Shown: positions 35,371 to 48,488, counted from the first letter of the stretch. The stretch: DNA of 64,000 bases from Dipylidium caninum (GCA_017562135.1 QEYB01001385.1:367284-431283), one strand, 5' to 3'. Notes: generated by a model from the letters alone, not told the origin. Made by a program: numbers and translations.

Positions 35371-37659
35371 GATTATACGATTATACACACATACGTACAT
35401 GTGTATAAGAGTGTATGAACTAATGTGTTTGTGTGTGTGTGTGTGTGTGTTTCTGTGTTTCTGTGTTAGCATTTGGGTAGTCATAAACGCGCCCACTGCC
35501 GTGGTGTCCATTAGGAAAATGCCATTCTCCCACCTCCGGCATTTCCCTCCTGCTCGGGTAAGGCGGACAGGGGAGGCACGAGGCCGACTTTGCGAATGCA
35601 TTCTTTGACTGAACGCCGGGGAGCATAAATTAGCCCCCCCCACTGCACCCCCACCCCACCCTCACCCCCCACAGCCTAGCTCCGCCCCGCCCCTCCCAGG
35701 GGGGCCTAACAACCTGCGTGGCGTAATGCTGTGCGTTTAGTGTGGGGTCCACGCAGTGCCCTCGGAGCGTCGAGGGCTGCCGGTGGACCTCGACGCACCT
35801 CGACGCAAAGGCGTCGCGCACGAGTAGTTTATCGATTATCGAAGGTGTTTCGACGTCCTCGCGGCTGATTGGTGGCGCCACCCGAGGTGAGGACAAAACC
35901 GAGCTGCATGTTTCGACTGTGTTTTCTTTGAGGAATGCGGTTAGGACGTGTTTTCACTCTGTTGGACGATGTGTTGCCTGATGGTGGTGGCGGTGGAAGG
36001 GGAAGGGGAAAGAACTGAGGAGAAGGAGTTTCGCCACCTACCTGCCTCCTCCAATGTACCTATTTTGGACTAATGCAATAAGACCTACGCTGTTGGTTTT
36101 CCCCACAGTCGAGATGTTTTGATGTCTGCTAATCAACAATAATCGTAATTGTAGTCGGATTTTGTGTGAATTTTACCGGAAAGGAAGTAGATAAGTCCTA
36201 ACCTGTGCTGAGTGATATTTCTTTCTGCTAAATGTTGTGCTATTTTAGTTTAAATTAACTTCTAAAATGTCGTAATGAATAAATTAAAATCTTGAATGTC
36301 TATTTAATAGGAGACTTCACCGTTAGGAGACTGCCGTCAATCTGACGTCGAGCGTAGCCCAATCCACTGCTGACTTGTGCCACTGAAGTTTCTCCGAAAG
36401 CCCGACGGGCGGGTTGTTTCATCGCCCACTTGTAGCAGCATCTTTTGAGGGGGATAAAGGGCTGGCAGTCGTGTGCGACCTTTACCGCGCCCCGATCCTC
36501 GTCTAAGTCACCCCGTTCCGTGAATATAAATTAGTTTCATCAGCGTCCGAAGTCAGAGCCGCGTAATGCTTATGTTAATTGCATTGTCTGCCATTGATAA
36601 ACGGTAATAGCCCCTGAAAAGACTGTCTGGTAAGATTGTTTAATATCACTACCAGGCGAATTACTTTTGTTACGTTTTTTCCACATTCTAGGGACTTCTC
36701 ACTCACGTTGGCCAATGGATCCCAACTTTCAGAAGTATTCACGATATCTCGGAAGCATCAATTTCTGCTCACGATTCTCCCGCCGAGATTTTCTGCCAGC
36801 TCATGAATTACACCACAGCCTGGGATTATTAAGTGGTGAGTGCGAAGTCGAGTATTCTTAGAAGGTGTGAGTTCAATGAATTCATTAAAATTTCAAATGT
36901 ATGCTAATTACCGGGCGGCGAAAGAGGGATCACACCTTGTTTGATGAGGCAGAGGGAGGAGAGACGCGCTTGGATTCCACCTTCCCGGTGGACGATATCC
37001 AAGGGACAAGGCAACTCCGAGTGTACTATTGGCAACAAGATAAAAGCTGTCCTCGCTCCGTCCTCCATTCTCCCTCACCCACTCGCTCACTCGCAACATT
37101 ATGTCGCATATTTGGCTCAATGTGAAGTTTCTGAAATGCTTTTTTTGGGGAAATATCGCCTTCTTCACTAAGGAGAGACAATCCGCTTTTCTTCGCAAAC
37201 AGTAACATTTTGTAGTACGACCACTCTGTCAAACATTCATCTCTAGTTAAGTCGCCAGTGAACCTGGAAATCTGGTGGTGCGCGCCAGCAAAGTTCGAAG
37301 CCATTTGATGATTTCCTCCACACCCCTCCATGGTGTGAGTGTTGTTGACATTAAACGGTAAGAGTTAAATGATTAACGGTAATGGGAGGGAGGAGGGTGG
37401 GGGAAGAACTGGAGCCTTCCCTCCTTCCCCAGTTCATCCCTGCCAAAGTGCGGACTGGCAGATAAAGTGGCGGTGGGTTGAAATATCAAATCTCCCTGAA
37501 AGTCCTCTCCATTGAGGAGTAAAATAAAATACGATATTTTGTTGCCGTCAATAAATTTTATTAAATAATATAACCGCTATTACTGTTTAATGGCATCTTG
37601 CCAGCGTGAGGCTTAAAAGTAAACCAGTTTTTGTTTGCTATCTTCTTTTTTTGAATTCC
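35371..37659. other. Intergenic, GC-richer block, no gene recognised
   Basis: Around 35510-36010 the sequence is clearly richer in G and C than its surroundings, with a C-rich run at about 35632-35700 and repeated CTCGACGC units at about 35789-35810. I find no exon structure or known domain. It could be a regulatory CpG-type block or an old insertion. Confidence 0.4.
35430..35452 (+). repeat. (GT)n microsatellite
   Basis: An uninterrupted run of about eleven GT units, seen directly. Confidence 0.9.
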
Positions 37660-38410
37660 CCGCCCTTCAAACATTTTTATAAGGACAAAAAAAGCACGTG
37701 ATAACCGGATGGCGCTAAACTTGGCATATATGGGGCATACGAGAGGATTTCCCGGCCTCGATCTGCAACTTTTTGACAAGTCCCCAAAGTAGCATGTGGC
37801 CTGGCCTTAGCATGATGTATTATGATGTCCTTTCATCGTCTTGAACATCGCCGGCCTCAATTTTTGGGCTGTAGTCCTTAAATTACCCACTCTCTGGCAA
37901 CCCTTCTTCGAAATGACCTTTCGTTCGGTTTCACAAACTCATAATGCATTGGTCCTTAAATGTTCTACCCGATGCACACCCATACATTCTCATATTCAGA
38001 CTAACATTTGGTTTAAAGGTGGAAAGGCTCGATTCTTTGGGTTTACAATATGCCCTTTTCCTCCGGCTTAAGAAGGGTTCTCTTTTGTTCCTGGCAAGAA
38101 GAGATGCATATACGGCTACTCGATCATCGAAATTCTTCTTTCGAGTATGGTCCCAAACGGTTTGCTGAGCTGAATTGAGCCTTTCTGCGATTTCCCATGT
38201 CGTCGGTAAAGGATTTTTACTCCAACAGGGTTTCGCCAACATCGTCGTCGAACAAAGACGGTCGTCCAGAACGTGGCTCATCAGGCAGGTCGAAATCACC
38301 TCTTTCTAATTTTTCCAACCGTCTTCTGCATGTTCCCTCAGAAAGCGTACCTTCACCAAACCAAACAATTTCCACACTTAAGATCACCGTGAATCAAATT
38401 TCTTTCAGTT
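37660..38410 (-). pseudogene. Degenerate mariner-family transposase
   Basis: Read on the minus strand in several frames, the order of motifs is that of a mariner transposase. Near 38360-38325: FGEGTLSEGTC; then LERGDFDLPDEPRSGRP near 38310-38250; NPLPTTWEIAERLNSAQQTV near 38215-38155; YASLLARNKREPFL near 38115-38070; STFKPNV near 38010; GHMLLWGLVKKLQ where the family has the DN.RPH box (near 37800); and YAPYMPSLAPSGYHVLF near 37745-37695, corresponding to the family's PHPPYSPDLAPSDYHLF. At least two frame breaks and an in-frame TAA (near 38215) interrupt it, and the last catalytic Asp position reads Gly. It cannot encode an active enzyme. I did not find convincing terminal inverted repeats. 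Confidence 0.85.
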
Positions 38411-41400
38411 AAATTGCTGCGTTGGTAGGTATACAGTAAGGGATAAAGATAGGAAAGCGAACATGTAACTCATAAACATGTCCTGCGTGTCCGAAATTGT
38501 GGTCACAGAAACGGATAGAAATTTCCGGTAGACCTTATACATGCCTTTGAAACAGTACTGAAAAGGTTTTAAGTTATTTTTGACGATATGAGTAATATAC
38601 GACAGAGCAGCCTGATTACTGTCCATGGGTAGTCTTCACAGGAACAGGCCATGACGGCATCGTCGGTAGTGGCAGGCACCTTTGAACTTCAGCTTTCATA
38701 TTCTAATTCAAATTGGGAACTCGGCAGTGTTGTTACTCAATTGAGTGTCCCTGTGATAATACAAGAGCTGTGAAGGACATCCCCCACGTTGGACGGCCAG
38801 GAGGACACCACTTTGTTTACTAGTTCGGTGGAGTTGGTGTTGATGTGAAGCTATCATCCTCCATCCGTGAAGATCCTTAGTAGGAAGCATAAGAATTACC
38901 ACTTGACCAAGTGATGCTCCGTGTTTAATCACAAACAATTTTCACAGAAGTGAAGATAGAATTAAGACCACTTCTTTGAGTGTTCACAGGTAACATCGGG
39001 AATAGCTTCGTGCATCCTCTCCTCTGCGATTCATGAGAAAAAGTCCTGCTTCCGCTCCGGGTGTCAGCGCTGGCAGAACAAAGCCTTTTGTCCCTTTCTC
39101 TCTACCGTCTGGGCACTATACTTGATTTCTCCCCCAACTGCGGATTCCAATCCCTACGAGGCTTTGTAACCATCGTACATGCGTGTTTTTGGCGGCAGTT
39201 TTGGTGTTACTGGATAATTCAACGGCTAAGACGTTTACTTCAAATTAATATACTTAACTTAGGGGAAAGGGGAAAAGTGTCGGCTTTTCAGATTGTTTCA
39301 CTCTTCCTTCAGGATTCGAAAAACAACACCCATCCAAGGCCTTAGGAGTTTTACATTTGTGCTAACGGAGTAGCCACAAAATGTTAATGACTTTCAATTG
39401 GTAGAGGTGCACACTCCTAACGGCGGCATGTAGACGAGACTTGCGTCAGTTGGGTTTCCACGAAAAGCCGCAATTTGGAAGCGTAAAATGTACTGACCTT
39501 CCTCCCCTTACCAGACCGGCCGTCAACGTGTCTCAATCCTGCCAACATGTCATTAAGGCAAGTGAGTGGAACTCTTCGCCCGTGTCTGTTGACGATTGAA
39601 GACTGCATCCCGCCTCACGGAAAGATGAGCGAACTTTGCCCCGACCTCTCCTGAAAATGGGTGTATTTGAAAATTCATGTTGAAGGAGGTTATATTTTTC
39701 CATATAGTCGGAAATATCAAAAAAGGAAGGTTCGGAATCACCAAACAGTTACAGCAGTACTTTCATTTGTAGATGTGATAAGATGTCTTGCGCCTTATGT
39801 GTTAATAAGTAGTAACAGTGACTGCAAATTAACCAACTTTTTGCGGAATGCGACGCACTGTAGGAGTTAGCTAGAAAATTGCGTAAGTTTTTTCAAGACT
39901 ACTCCACTGTGAACAAGAGTACATGCTGATGGCTGCTAAAAGTTGTAAAAAATTGTCAACTGGAATGAATGGAATTAGCGATGTTATCAGGGACAAATTC
40001 ACACAATCTACTTTTGAAGTGTTCAGGGAGGAAGCCACTGAAATTTGCCTTGCCTGTGGACGAAATTTTACAAGGAGGGATTTTGGAATGCCACCACTTC
40101 ATCATAGAGGAATACAAGAACGAAGTACAAGTTAAATTTTCCACGGATTGGTACCACACGAGGTAGAAAGAAAGGAAAAAAGGTTAAAACACGAGGTAAT
40201 CCCGCCCCAATTCCTCCTTCATTTCACCGGTTCGCCCATTTTAATGTTCTCCTCACCACCGGGATGGTGATTTTGTATCAGACTTTGTGAAATTTTCCCT
40301 CGAAGCACCAATTAAAGAGGAATCTTTTTAACTAATATCATTCGGAGTCTTGTATTAAAGAAGGGAAGAGAGAGGCGGAAGGCGAGAATGGACACAAAGG
40401 GCAGGCGAGTCCTCGCCCAGTTCTCGACTTACAAAGTGGATGTAACCTAATCCGTCCCATTGTTGTGCCCTCTGAAGTCAAGTCGGGCCATAGTTTATGG
40501 GGGCAGAGGTTTAGGCTCGTCCCTTTCCTTAACGTACCAATTTTAATCTCTGTTTTCATCTCGATAGGCCATATTGTTAGTGTAACTGTTTGACTTTGCG
40601 CAAAACACCATATTCAGTCAAATCCCATTAAAATCTAAGTCAAAAGAATAAATGCCGCAATTTTGTACACACTTTCCCTTATAATAGCAAGTGGAAAGGG
40701 AGACCTAACGTCTCACTTTTTACCTCGGAACCAGAATTAACGTCCTGGTGTTTTAAAACTACGGTGGGATTGGGTGGTTAAAGCGTTTTAGTTGGGATCT
40801 CGACCATTTGCCGATGTGTAGGCAAAGGTGAACTTCAATTTGTGCCTGTGACAGTCCATCTTCTACTTTTTCTTCTTCGTTGAGCTGAGCGCTGGAGAGG
40901 GACGCAACGAGTCTAAAGGGACTAAACAGCGCTTCTGGTTGCACTCTTCAAATTCGAGGCAAATTGTAATGGACAAGAATCAGATAAGAAGAAAGTGCTT
41001 TTGGAAAAGCCCACCTTTCCGCCCTGCTCAGAGCCAGGAAGGCAAAAAACCTACTCCCGATTAAAGTCGTCTCGTATAAAATTCGCCCCTTGGCGCCTTT
41101 CGACACTTGCGGGAAAGTGACGCGAGGCAAATTCCGTCGATTCAAAGGCAAAACAAATGAGGATGATTTCGATGTGAACCACATTACTTTTGGGTGGATA
41201 AACAGAACACTTCCCTTTCCCCTTGGGGGCGAGAGGACTCTCAGAGGGGTTTGCAAGTTGACTTAGTCCCGATTCTACGCCGCGGTCAGTACATTCATGA
41301 GGACGTCACAAGGGCTTCCGGGTGGATCCACCGTGCGGATGCCCTGGAACCTGCAAACCATAGACCATTGAACTTTCATCCACAACAAAATTCGCAAGTG

Positions 41401-41608
41401 TACAAATGAAAGGCGAATTTTTTTTGGAAGTAAAATAAAATAACAAAAAATTCGGATTATTTATTCGTCTGTCCCATTTATCAGACTTCATGTTTTCGTG
41501 CGTGAGACAAAAGACAAAGCAGACATTATTTGGGGCTATAAAATAAAAGATCTTTAACTAGAAAGTCGGTGTGATTTGTTGTCTGGCCGTGGGCAATAAG
41601 CACATACA

Positions 41609-41623
41609 GACACACACACACAA
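41609..41623 (+). repeat. (AC)n microsatellite
   Basis: A short perfect AC run, flanked by further CACA-rich bases. Confidence 0.8.
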
Positions 41624-43253
41624 GCACACGCATTCGGAAGCAGACACAGTCAATCAAATTTGCATAAACTTGGGTCATTTCTCGTCCGGAAGCCCGGGTG
41701 GCAATTAATTCACCCGAGAGACTTGAAGTTTGTCGGTCTCAAGTTTGCCTTCCCCCTGGTCACCCCGATTTTACTGCTAACTGGTCTGGGTGGCCACCTC
41801 TCAAGTGGGGATTGCTCCATTTTGTTCTTTAGAATTTGGACAAGTGTACAAGTTTCCCACCGATAATAGCCGGGCGAAAGGATTGGAGGCCGGGACAATC
41901 GAAGGGGCGAAGAACCCGAGCCCTGAAAGTTGGTTGCTGAGGCATCTAGGAGTGATATTGCACCCTCTTTATCAAACTAACCAGCTCTTCTTGCCAAAAT
42001 CATAGAATGTGTGGGGGTTGCATACTACTTAATTTAAATAATCCACCGACGCCAAAATGCAAAGGGGTTAGGCACTCATTTTACAGATGAGTTATCGTCT
42101 CCCAAGCGGCAGTTAATCTAAACGAAGGTTACTTTTGCTGATTCTACCGGATGGTGGCCAGGGCGCCTGAATCTACCGTTATCCCATTAACTAAGCAATC
42201 AGTTATCATTCATTAGAAAAGTGCCACGTCGACCTTTTCACGAAAGTGAATCTGCAATGACTGGGTAAACTTGTCACTTATTTGTGATATACGGGCACGG
42301 ATACGCAAGGTGACGGATTGCCCGGAGAGACTACGCCGCCAGCCAACGGGGTTGTACAGCATGGATCATCTTCAGTCATCGAAATGTCAAATATACAGGT
42401 CACCTTTCCGTCTTTTAAGCATTTCTGTGCTTAGGAAGAAACGACGACCTCTAAATCAGTCTCGCCGTATGTTTGGCAAGTTTGAATTGCCGTTGTCAAG
42501 TGATTGAGTCCATTCAAATGTTGTATGTTTCTAAAAATGCCGTTTATCATAGAGTACAACCGCCTTAAAGGATACCACTGGATTGTAAGAGCACCTTATT
42601 CTGTTCAACTAAAGACCATAATAGTTTTCCTACGGCCAATTTGTCAAAGCGCCGTCTGGGGCCACTGTTCCGCAGTCGTCCCAAGCCCCGGAATTCTGGG
42701 CTTCAACTTATGGCCGTCCGCTGCCCCAGGACATGCGTACATCCGCCGTAAGTGACATGCTGACGTCCTTTAACTACACACCACCAAATGAGTAAACAAA
42801 AGCTGTCAAGATTATATTGCAGGATCGGAAATCACCAAAATGACTGCGATATTTCAGATGTCTTAAATGCCCAATTAAATAGTGCAAAACGAGGCGGGAA
42901 TTTTCAAGAAGGCTACCTTTCGTCTAACGGGTGAGGGCATCAAAAATTTGCATTCAAATGAATTTGCTCGATTTGATTGTTTGACTTTTATGAAATGGTC
43001 ACGAGTCGGCTGGTCTTCTCGGTCCAAGAAGAAATTTGTCTTAGCTCAAGTGCTCTCACTTGTCTAAATTTTTTAGGCCATCGCTGAATCTAAGACCTCG
43101 TTTTGTTTTACTTGTCAGCATAAAGGAGGTATTTATTTTATCAACCTTTTTGCGCAGTCATTAAGCACCTTCGAAGCTGGGCATGGCACGAGCAGATAAC
43201 TGCGGAAAAGGCGAGGAGAGCCATCGTAGCGGATTCAATGCCAATGATGGTTT

Positions 43254-43274
43254 CATTATTATTATTATTATTAT
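43254..43274 (+). repeat. (ATT)n microsatellite
   Basis: A trinucleotide ATT run of about seven units, seen directly. Confidence 0.85.
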
Positions 43275-46195
43275 GGGGCATTAATTTATATTTAACAGTG
43301 GTTGTAACAATAAAAGTTGAGTTAACAAGAGAATTGTTCAATGCTCATTGACGCTACAAATAGCTTTGGACTGGTTTAGTGGGACAATTAAGACGCTCCA
43401 AGCAGTTATCCTATCCATCATGGGCGAAAAGGCCTTCATTTGCCCCAGAACTATTTTAATCCGCAATTCATCTTGACTAAAGTCACCTCTTGTGGACTTT
43501 TATAATACAAAAGAGAAAAGAGGAAGGAAGTTGCCTTGATCCCACAGTCTGTGCGCCAGTTGTATATTTCGCGGAAAATACACTTTTCTTGTCGTTTAGT
43601 AAGGCTTATTTGTTATGGCCAAACATAAGTACTTCGCAACTCTCTTATAACCTTATTTTATTCAAGATCCGAGGAGGGGGCAATTTAAACCATCGCGCTG
43701 TCGGAAAGTCGAGCATCTGTCCGAATTGAGGCACACTTCTGTGCTTCGAGGTGGGAGAAGTAAGTTATCTTTACCCTATACTGCTCGGCTGAGGCTGCAG
43801 TTTGTCAACCCACTCAGGATTATTTATGGCCTAAGTGCACTTTTCTCTAGACCGGGAATTCCACTCAAATGTTCTTTCATTGTTTGACACTCGGCCAGTC
43901 TTGCGATGACACGTGCGCTGAAGCTGTCACCCATTTTTGACCGATGGGTTGTGCAGTGTCAGGTCTGCGGTATGCGGGTTCAGGTGAGGCAGTCGTGAAG
44001 TTACAAACATACCTCGTCAGTGATAAACCTTACCACCTCCTTAGGTTCTCCTTTGTGCATTCCTGAAGTGTTCATTCGCGCCGCAGTCCTCCCCTCCTGG
44101 CGGACCTCCCTCGCTCGGATCTCCGTCTGGAGCACCCGTCACACAGCCAGGCGCCAGGTAAACCAGACAAATTAGCACCCAAACTACTTATGTGCAGGTT
44201 ACTGCGCGTCGGAAGCGCTGTTGCAGCCAGACAGAACACATGTTGAGGCCTGTTGGGAGGAGTCCGGTTGTCACCCCACCGCCTCCCAGTTAATAACTCG
44301 ACGCTCAAATTAATCCTCCATTTACCTTTCAAAATGCTAAATGATATGCAGTTTCAGGACCAACTGTCACTTAATGCTAATTATCTAAAACCGGATTATA
44401 TGGCCACAACTCGTGTGCTTGATCAAATTATTTGTCTACTTGCAACCTGACAGTTTGTGAATCGCCTACGATAAAGTGCCTGTCAATCGGTGGAATTAAG
44501 GTCTCCACCGCGTTGGCTATTGTAAAGTGTTGCCGAACAAACCCTTCAAACTCAGCGTCATAAGGTTACTCGGAATCATTGTGAAGTCACTTTTCACATT
44601 GGGCTTCATTTTGGCGGCAGCTGATCCCTCCCAGCTCTCCTAGTCTTTTATCATGCAAAGGTTGCACTAATGTAGGAAGCGGAACATTCGCTCTTTTCTC
44701 CCTTTGAAGGATTTCGTTGAATGCACCTGGCCTGTGTCGGATTGAAGATTTACAGGGTCATTAAGAGGAAAAAAGTGATTTACTTTCACATGGAAATAAA
44801 ACACACGTTTGTGGATTAAATAGAGGGCCACTTTTAAGCCAGAATTTTTAATCTCAGGTGCACCCGAAATGGCACGTCTGTAACGGTTAGTTCGAAGGGT
44901 TTCGAGGACACCATCACGAGATTTAAACAAACTTGATCTTGAAAAGCAAGTCACTCGTTTCTGATGAAATTATCCTCTTGGTCTTAGTTATCTTCCCACA
45001 AATTGCTTAACATGAGAATATGCAAACAATGTGTCTAGCATTTCAGTAGATTAGTGCGACAGCGTAACATCATGGACCTCTATTTTTGTAAAGTAGCATT
45101 ATTTAAGCGAATATTACGCGACGAGAGCCAAATAGACAATCTGGAACGTGGTTGCCAAGTTACCCACGCCTCATCGTCCCAAAATTCATCAAGTTTCATC
45201 AGTTAATAAAGTTAGTTAAATATATTAAGGTGCGATTTGCCACTTTTTGAATTTCCTGCCAGGTTTCCATGAAACATTCTCGTTATTGTGTACTCAGCGT
45301 TAATGGAGGTGCAACAAAGAGACGTTGGTGGCGGGGACTGTTTCACCAAACGAGAGAATAGCAGAATGCGGATCAAGAAGGTAATTACTGAGACAAATCA
45401 TCTTAGGATGCCAAAATTGTATTCTTATTCAAATCATGCGACTCTTCTGAATGCCTTGGCTTCCCCAGCCCACAAACAGAAGTGTCTCAGTTTTACTAAA
45501 GGTCTTTGCTTATAATATTGAAATGTGGAGCAATGTACGTAATTCCTACTTATTACAACAATCTTATGCCGGTTAATTGAAATTCGTCACCGAACTATGG
45601 CGCCGAATTATGCGAAGGCCTTGTCATGAGATACGGTCGCTTTTGTAGCTAACTTACTCTCAAAACGCGGACCCATCTGCTCAGCACGTGACAACAGCCT
45701 GTGCTTTTTATTGTCAAAATTAGGCATCTGCACATCAAATAAAGTTTCGGAGGCGGTGCATCTACACACGGCTGCCGCCGGTTGACATATGCAAATTACC
45801 CTGTCACTAAGTCGCAGAAACACAGTAAGGACTTAAGTCTGACATTAACGTTATTGTGGAGTTTGCGTACAAGGCCTCAACTGTCGGTCCACCCACGGCC
45901 ATGGTCCTGACTCCCGCCAGGACGCTCAAAAGTCCGTACACGGCGGCATACAGCACACGCAAGTGCACTAAACGCTATGATTTGTCAATGAACAGCCAAT
46001 CAGCATTAGGCACCTGTTTCATTGGTTGGCTTTCGGCGCGCGCTTCGGATTCACGCGGTGTGTGCGTGAATTCTTTTGTCGGCAAATGTGTATTCCTGTT
46101 TTCGGCTAAACCTCCTTAGTGCACGCTGTGCTTTTTTGTTTGTGTTAGCTTGCCTACTTGACCGCTTTTTACCTTCATCGCGAACGTCAAAAAGA

Positions 46196-48448
46196 ATGAC
46201 TGGGAAGGATATTACTTGGCTTATTCTCCTTCTTCTAGCGGTGACATCAATCGTGGGCGAGTCGGAACCATTTCATGGGCTAAAAAAGCCACCTAACTAT
46301 CACGATGACGATGATCAAGCCCAGTGTACCCCCATTCGTGAACCTGTCTGCCAAGGACTTCAATACACCAATACACGAATGCCCAATTGGGTGAAAATGA
46401 CCTCGCAAGAGGAGGCCGCAAAACGCATGATAGACTATAAGTCTCTGCTCGACGTCAATTGTTCCCATTACCTCAAACTCTTCCTTTGTACCATCTACTT
46501 TCCAATGTGTGCTCCCGTGTTGGAAGAGGCCCCTCTAAAACCATGCAAATCTCTGTGCATTCACGTGCGTAGTCGATGTGAACCGATTATGCAACAATTT
46601 CAGTTCAGCTGGCCCGCTGAACTGGCTTGCGATGATCTCCTGGAACCACCAAAACTTTGTATTCAACCAGACGGTTATGCTCTAGACGCCCAGAAGCCTG
46701 TTCTCCCAACAGCCTCCGGCAATATGGCATCTCTTCAAAAAATGTACCCTCAATTACAGGACCTATTCCTTAAACGCGGTCATGGTCCACCGAACATTAA
46801 CTCTCTTATTCAAGCCGCCGCAGCTGTTGTCGATGGCTCTGCTAATGCCGTCGCCAGCGACTCTAGCAATGTCTGTTCTGGAGCTGAATTCTCTGCAGCA
46901 CATTTCTCTAACGATACATGCTTGATTTATTGCGGTGCTGATCTATTCTACCGACCTGCAGACAAGAAATTCGCCCGTGCCTGGCTTCTCGGATGGTCTA
47001 TTCTCTGTGTCTTCTCGTCTGCTCTCACTTTTCTTACCTTCTTCGTTGATGGGACTCGGTTGCAGTACCCGGAGAGACCAGTTCTCTACCTCGCCGCCTG
47101 TTATTTCGCAATTGGTGTCGGGTATATCCTTCAATACGCCCTCGGGCCGGACCGTGTCACTTGTCGGTCGCTGCAAGTGACCGACTCTAACACAGTAGAA
47201 GCACAGAAATACCTTCTTACAGGAGGGCAGGAGGGTACCTGGTGCACCGTGGGTTTCTTACTTTCTTACTACTTTGGGATGGCAAGTAATTTCTGGTGGG
47301 TCATGCTCAGTCTAGCATGGTATCTTTCTACCTCAAGGAAATGGGGTCACGAGGGTGTTGAGTCGGTCAGCAGTGTCTTTCACATGTTCGCCTGGGCTCT
47401 ACCAGCTATCCAAGCTATTTTAATCCTTATCCTCCACAAAATCGACGCCGACGAGCTAACCGGGACTTGCTACGCCGGCTTCCACAGCGAGACAGCTCTC
47501 ATTTTTGGTGTTCTCCTGCCTCAAGCTATCTGTCTGCTCCTTGGCCTTCTTCTCCTCAGTGTGGGTTTTGCAGCTGTGTTTCGTGTTCGGCGGAAGCTTA
47601 AAACGCCCAGTGATCGTGAACGTGAGAGTCGACGACGTCTGGAGAAGTCTATTGCGAAATTGGGCGTTTTTGTTGTACTCTACACCTTCCCAATGGCTTG
47701 TCTCCTTGCGAGTAACTTGTACGAGTACCTCGGACAGCCAAGATGGCGTGCCGCTTTGCGTGAACTCAACGCAATCCGTCCTCACTGCCTGTCACCACGC
47801 GGAGTGGCATGGGGTCTTCCAGAGTGCCATCCGAAAGACTCCCCTTCCTCAGAAGCAGCAATGCTCCGAATATTCATGTCCTTCGTCGTCGGTATCACCT
47901 CTGGGATGTGGGTGTGGGCGAACAAGAAGACATTGGTCAGTTGGAAACGCGCCATCTGTCGAAGTAACCAACGACGTTTGCCATTGCCTCCACCCCCACC
48001 ACAGCAGCAGCAGAGGTCTAAGTTTGATCACAACGGCACCTATCGAATCCCCGGTTACGGAGGACAGATGTCCTCTGATCCTACGGAGGTAGATCGACCG
48101 GCGGGAGTTTTTGCAACCGATGCAAACACCATTTTTTCTCCCTCTGCTGTGGGATACACTTCGAGTGGTGCTTGTCAATCCTGTCACATCTGTCCAGCAC
48201 CGCCGCCACCAGCCCCTGCCCCCACAGACCTGACGGGTGGAGGGTATTCCTCTGCTTCCGGCCAGTCGGGTCTGGAAATGTACGGCGAGTGCTACATGCA
48301 CCAGCATTTGGCAGCAGCTGGATTGCCTCATGATCAACGATTTCAGCACCGCCAAGGCTTCGGATTTCAAAACGGTGATCCGTCCGTTGGCAATGGAGCT
48401 TTAGCCTCACTCATGCACCGACCTCCGCCGAACAGCGAGTGTGTTTGA
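46196..48448 (+). CDS. FZD: Frizzled Wnt receptor (intronless)
   Basis: A 750-residue Frizzled, the seven-pass plasma-membrane receptor that binds Wnt and signals through Dishevelled. The frame is open from 46076, but the ATG at 46196 places a typical signal peptide (residues 1-21) at the start, so I chose it. The extracellular Cys-rich domain (44-155) has the ten family cysteines at 44, 52, 89, 98, 105, 117, 121, 128, 145 and 155, with RMPN and CEPIM..F.FSWP. A linker of about 90 residues follows, then seven membrane segments at about 262-284, 294-315, 351-377, 395-414, 432-462, 487-507 and 556-575. The Dishevelled-binding KTxxxW motif is KTLVSW at 578-583. The tail (about 165 residues) has Pro and Gln runs and ends SECV, which could fit a class III PDZ ligand. 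RMPN and the CEPI region suggest the FZD4/9/10 branch, but this is not proven. No frameshift is seen. AATAAA follows at 48483. Confidence 0.95.
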   Translation: MTGKDITWLILLLLAVTSIVGESEPFHGLKKPPNYHDDDDQAQCTPIREPVCQGLQYTNTRMPNWVKMTSQEEAAKRMIDYKSLLDVNCSHYLKLFLCTIYFPMCAPVLEEAPLKPCKSLCIHVRSRCEPIMQQFQFSWPAELACDDLLEPPKLCIQPDGYALDAQKPVLPTASGNMASLQKMYPQLQDLFLKRGHGPPNINSLIQAAAAVVDGSANAVASDSSNVCSGAEFSAAHFSNDTCLIYCGADLFYRPADKKFARAWLLGWSILCVFSSALTFLTFFVDGTRLQYPERPVLYLAACYFAIGVGYILQYALGPDRVTCRSLQVTDSNTVEAQKYLLTGGQEGTWCTVGFLLSYYFGMASNFWWVMLSLAWYLSTSRKWGHEGVESVSSVFHMFAWALPAIQAILILILHKIDADELTGTCYAGFHSETALIFGVLLPQAICLLLGLLLLSVGFAAVFRVRRKLKTPSDRERESRRRLEKSIAKLGVFVVLYTFPMACLLASNLYEYLGQPRWRAALRELNAIRPHCLSPRGVAWGLPECHPKDSPSSEAAMLRIFMSFVVGITSGMWVWANKKTLVSWKRAICRSNQRRLPLPPPPPQQQQRSKFDHNGTYRIPGYGGQMSSDPTEVDRPAGVFATDANTIFSPSAVGYTSSGACQSCHICPAPPPPAPAPTDLTGGGYSSASGQSGLEMYGECYMHQHLAAAGLPHDQRFQHRQGFGFQNGDPSVGNGALASLMHRPPPNSECV

Positions 48449-48482
48449 ACGGAAATAGTCTTTGCTCGCCTCTAACGATGAT

Positions 48483-48488
48483 AATAAA
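48483..48488 (+). terminator. Poly(A) signal of Frizzled
   Basis: AATAAA lies 35 bases after the Frizzled stop, implying a very short 3' untranslated region if it is used. Confidence 0.65.

Larger units (their letters stand above)
38411..46195. other. Intergenic, upstream of Frizzled, no gene recognised
   Basis: Almost 8 kb with only short, motif-free frames. It contains a CA run at about 41609-41623 and an ATT run at about 43254-43274. The promoter and any 5' untranslated exon of Frizzled must lie at the right end or further left, but I cannot place them. Confidence 0.45.

Noticed and set aside
47505..48370. Frames of 195 and 173 residues overlapping Frizzled in other frames
   Set aside because: They overlap a fully conserved receptor and have no motif of their own.
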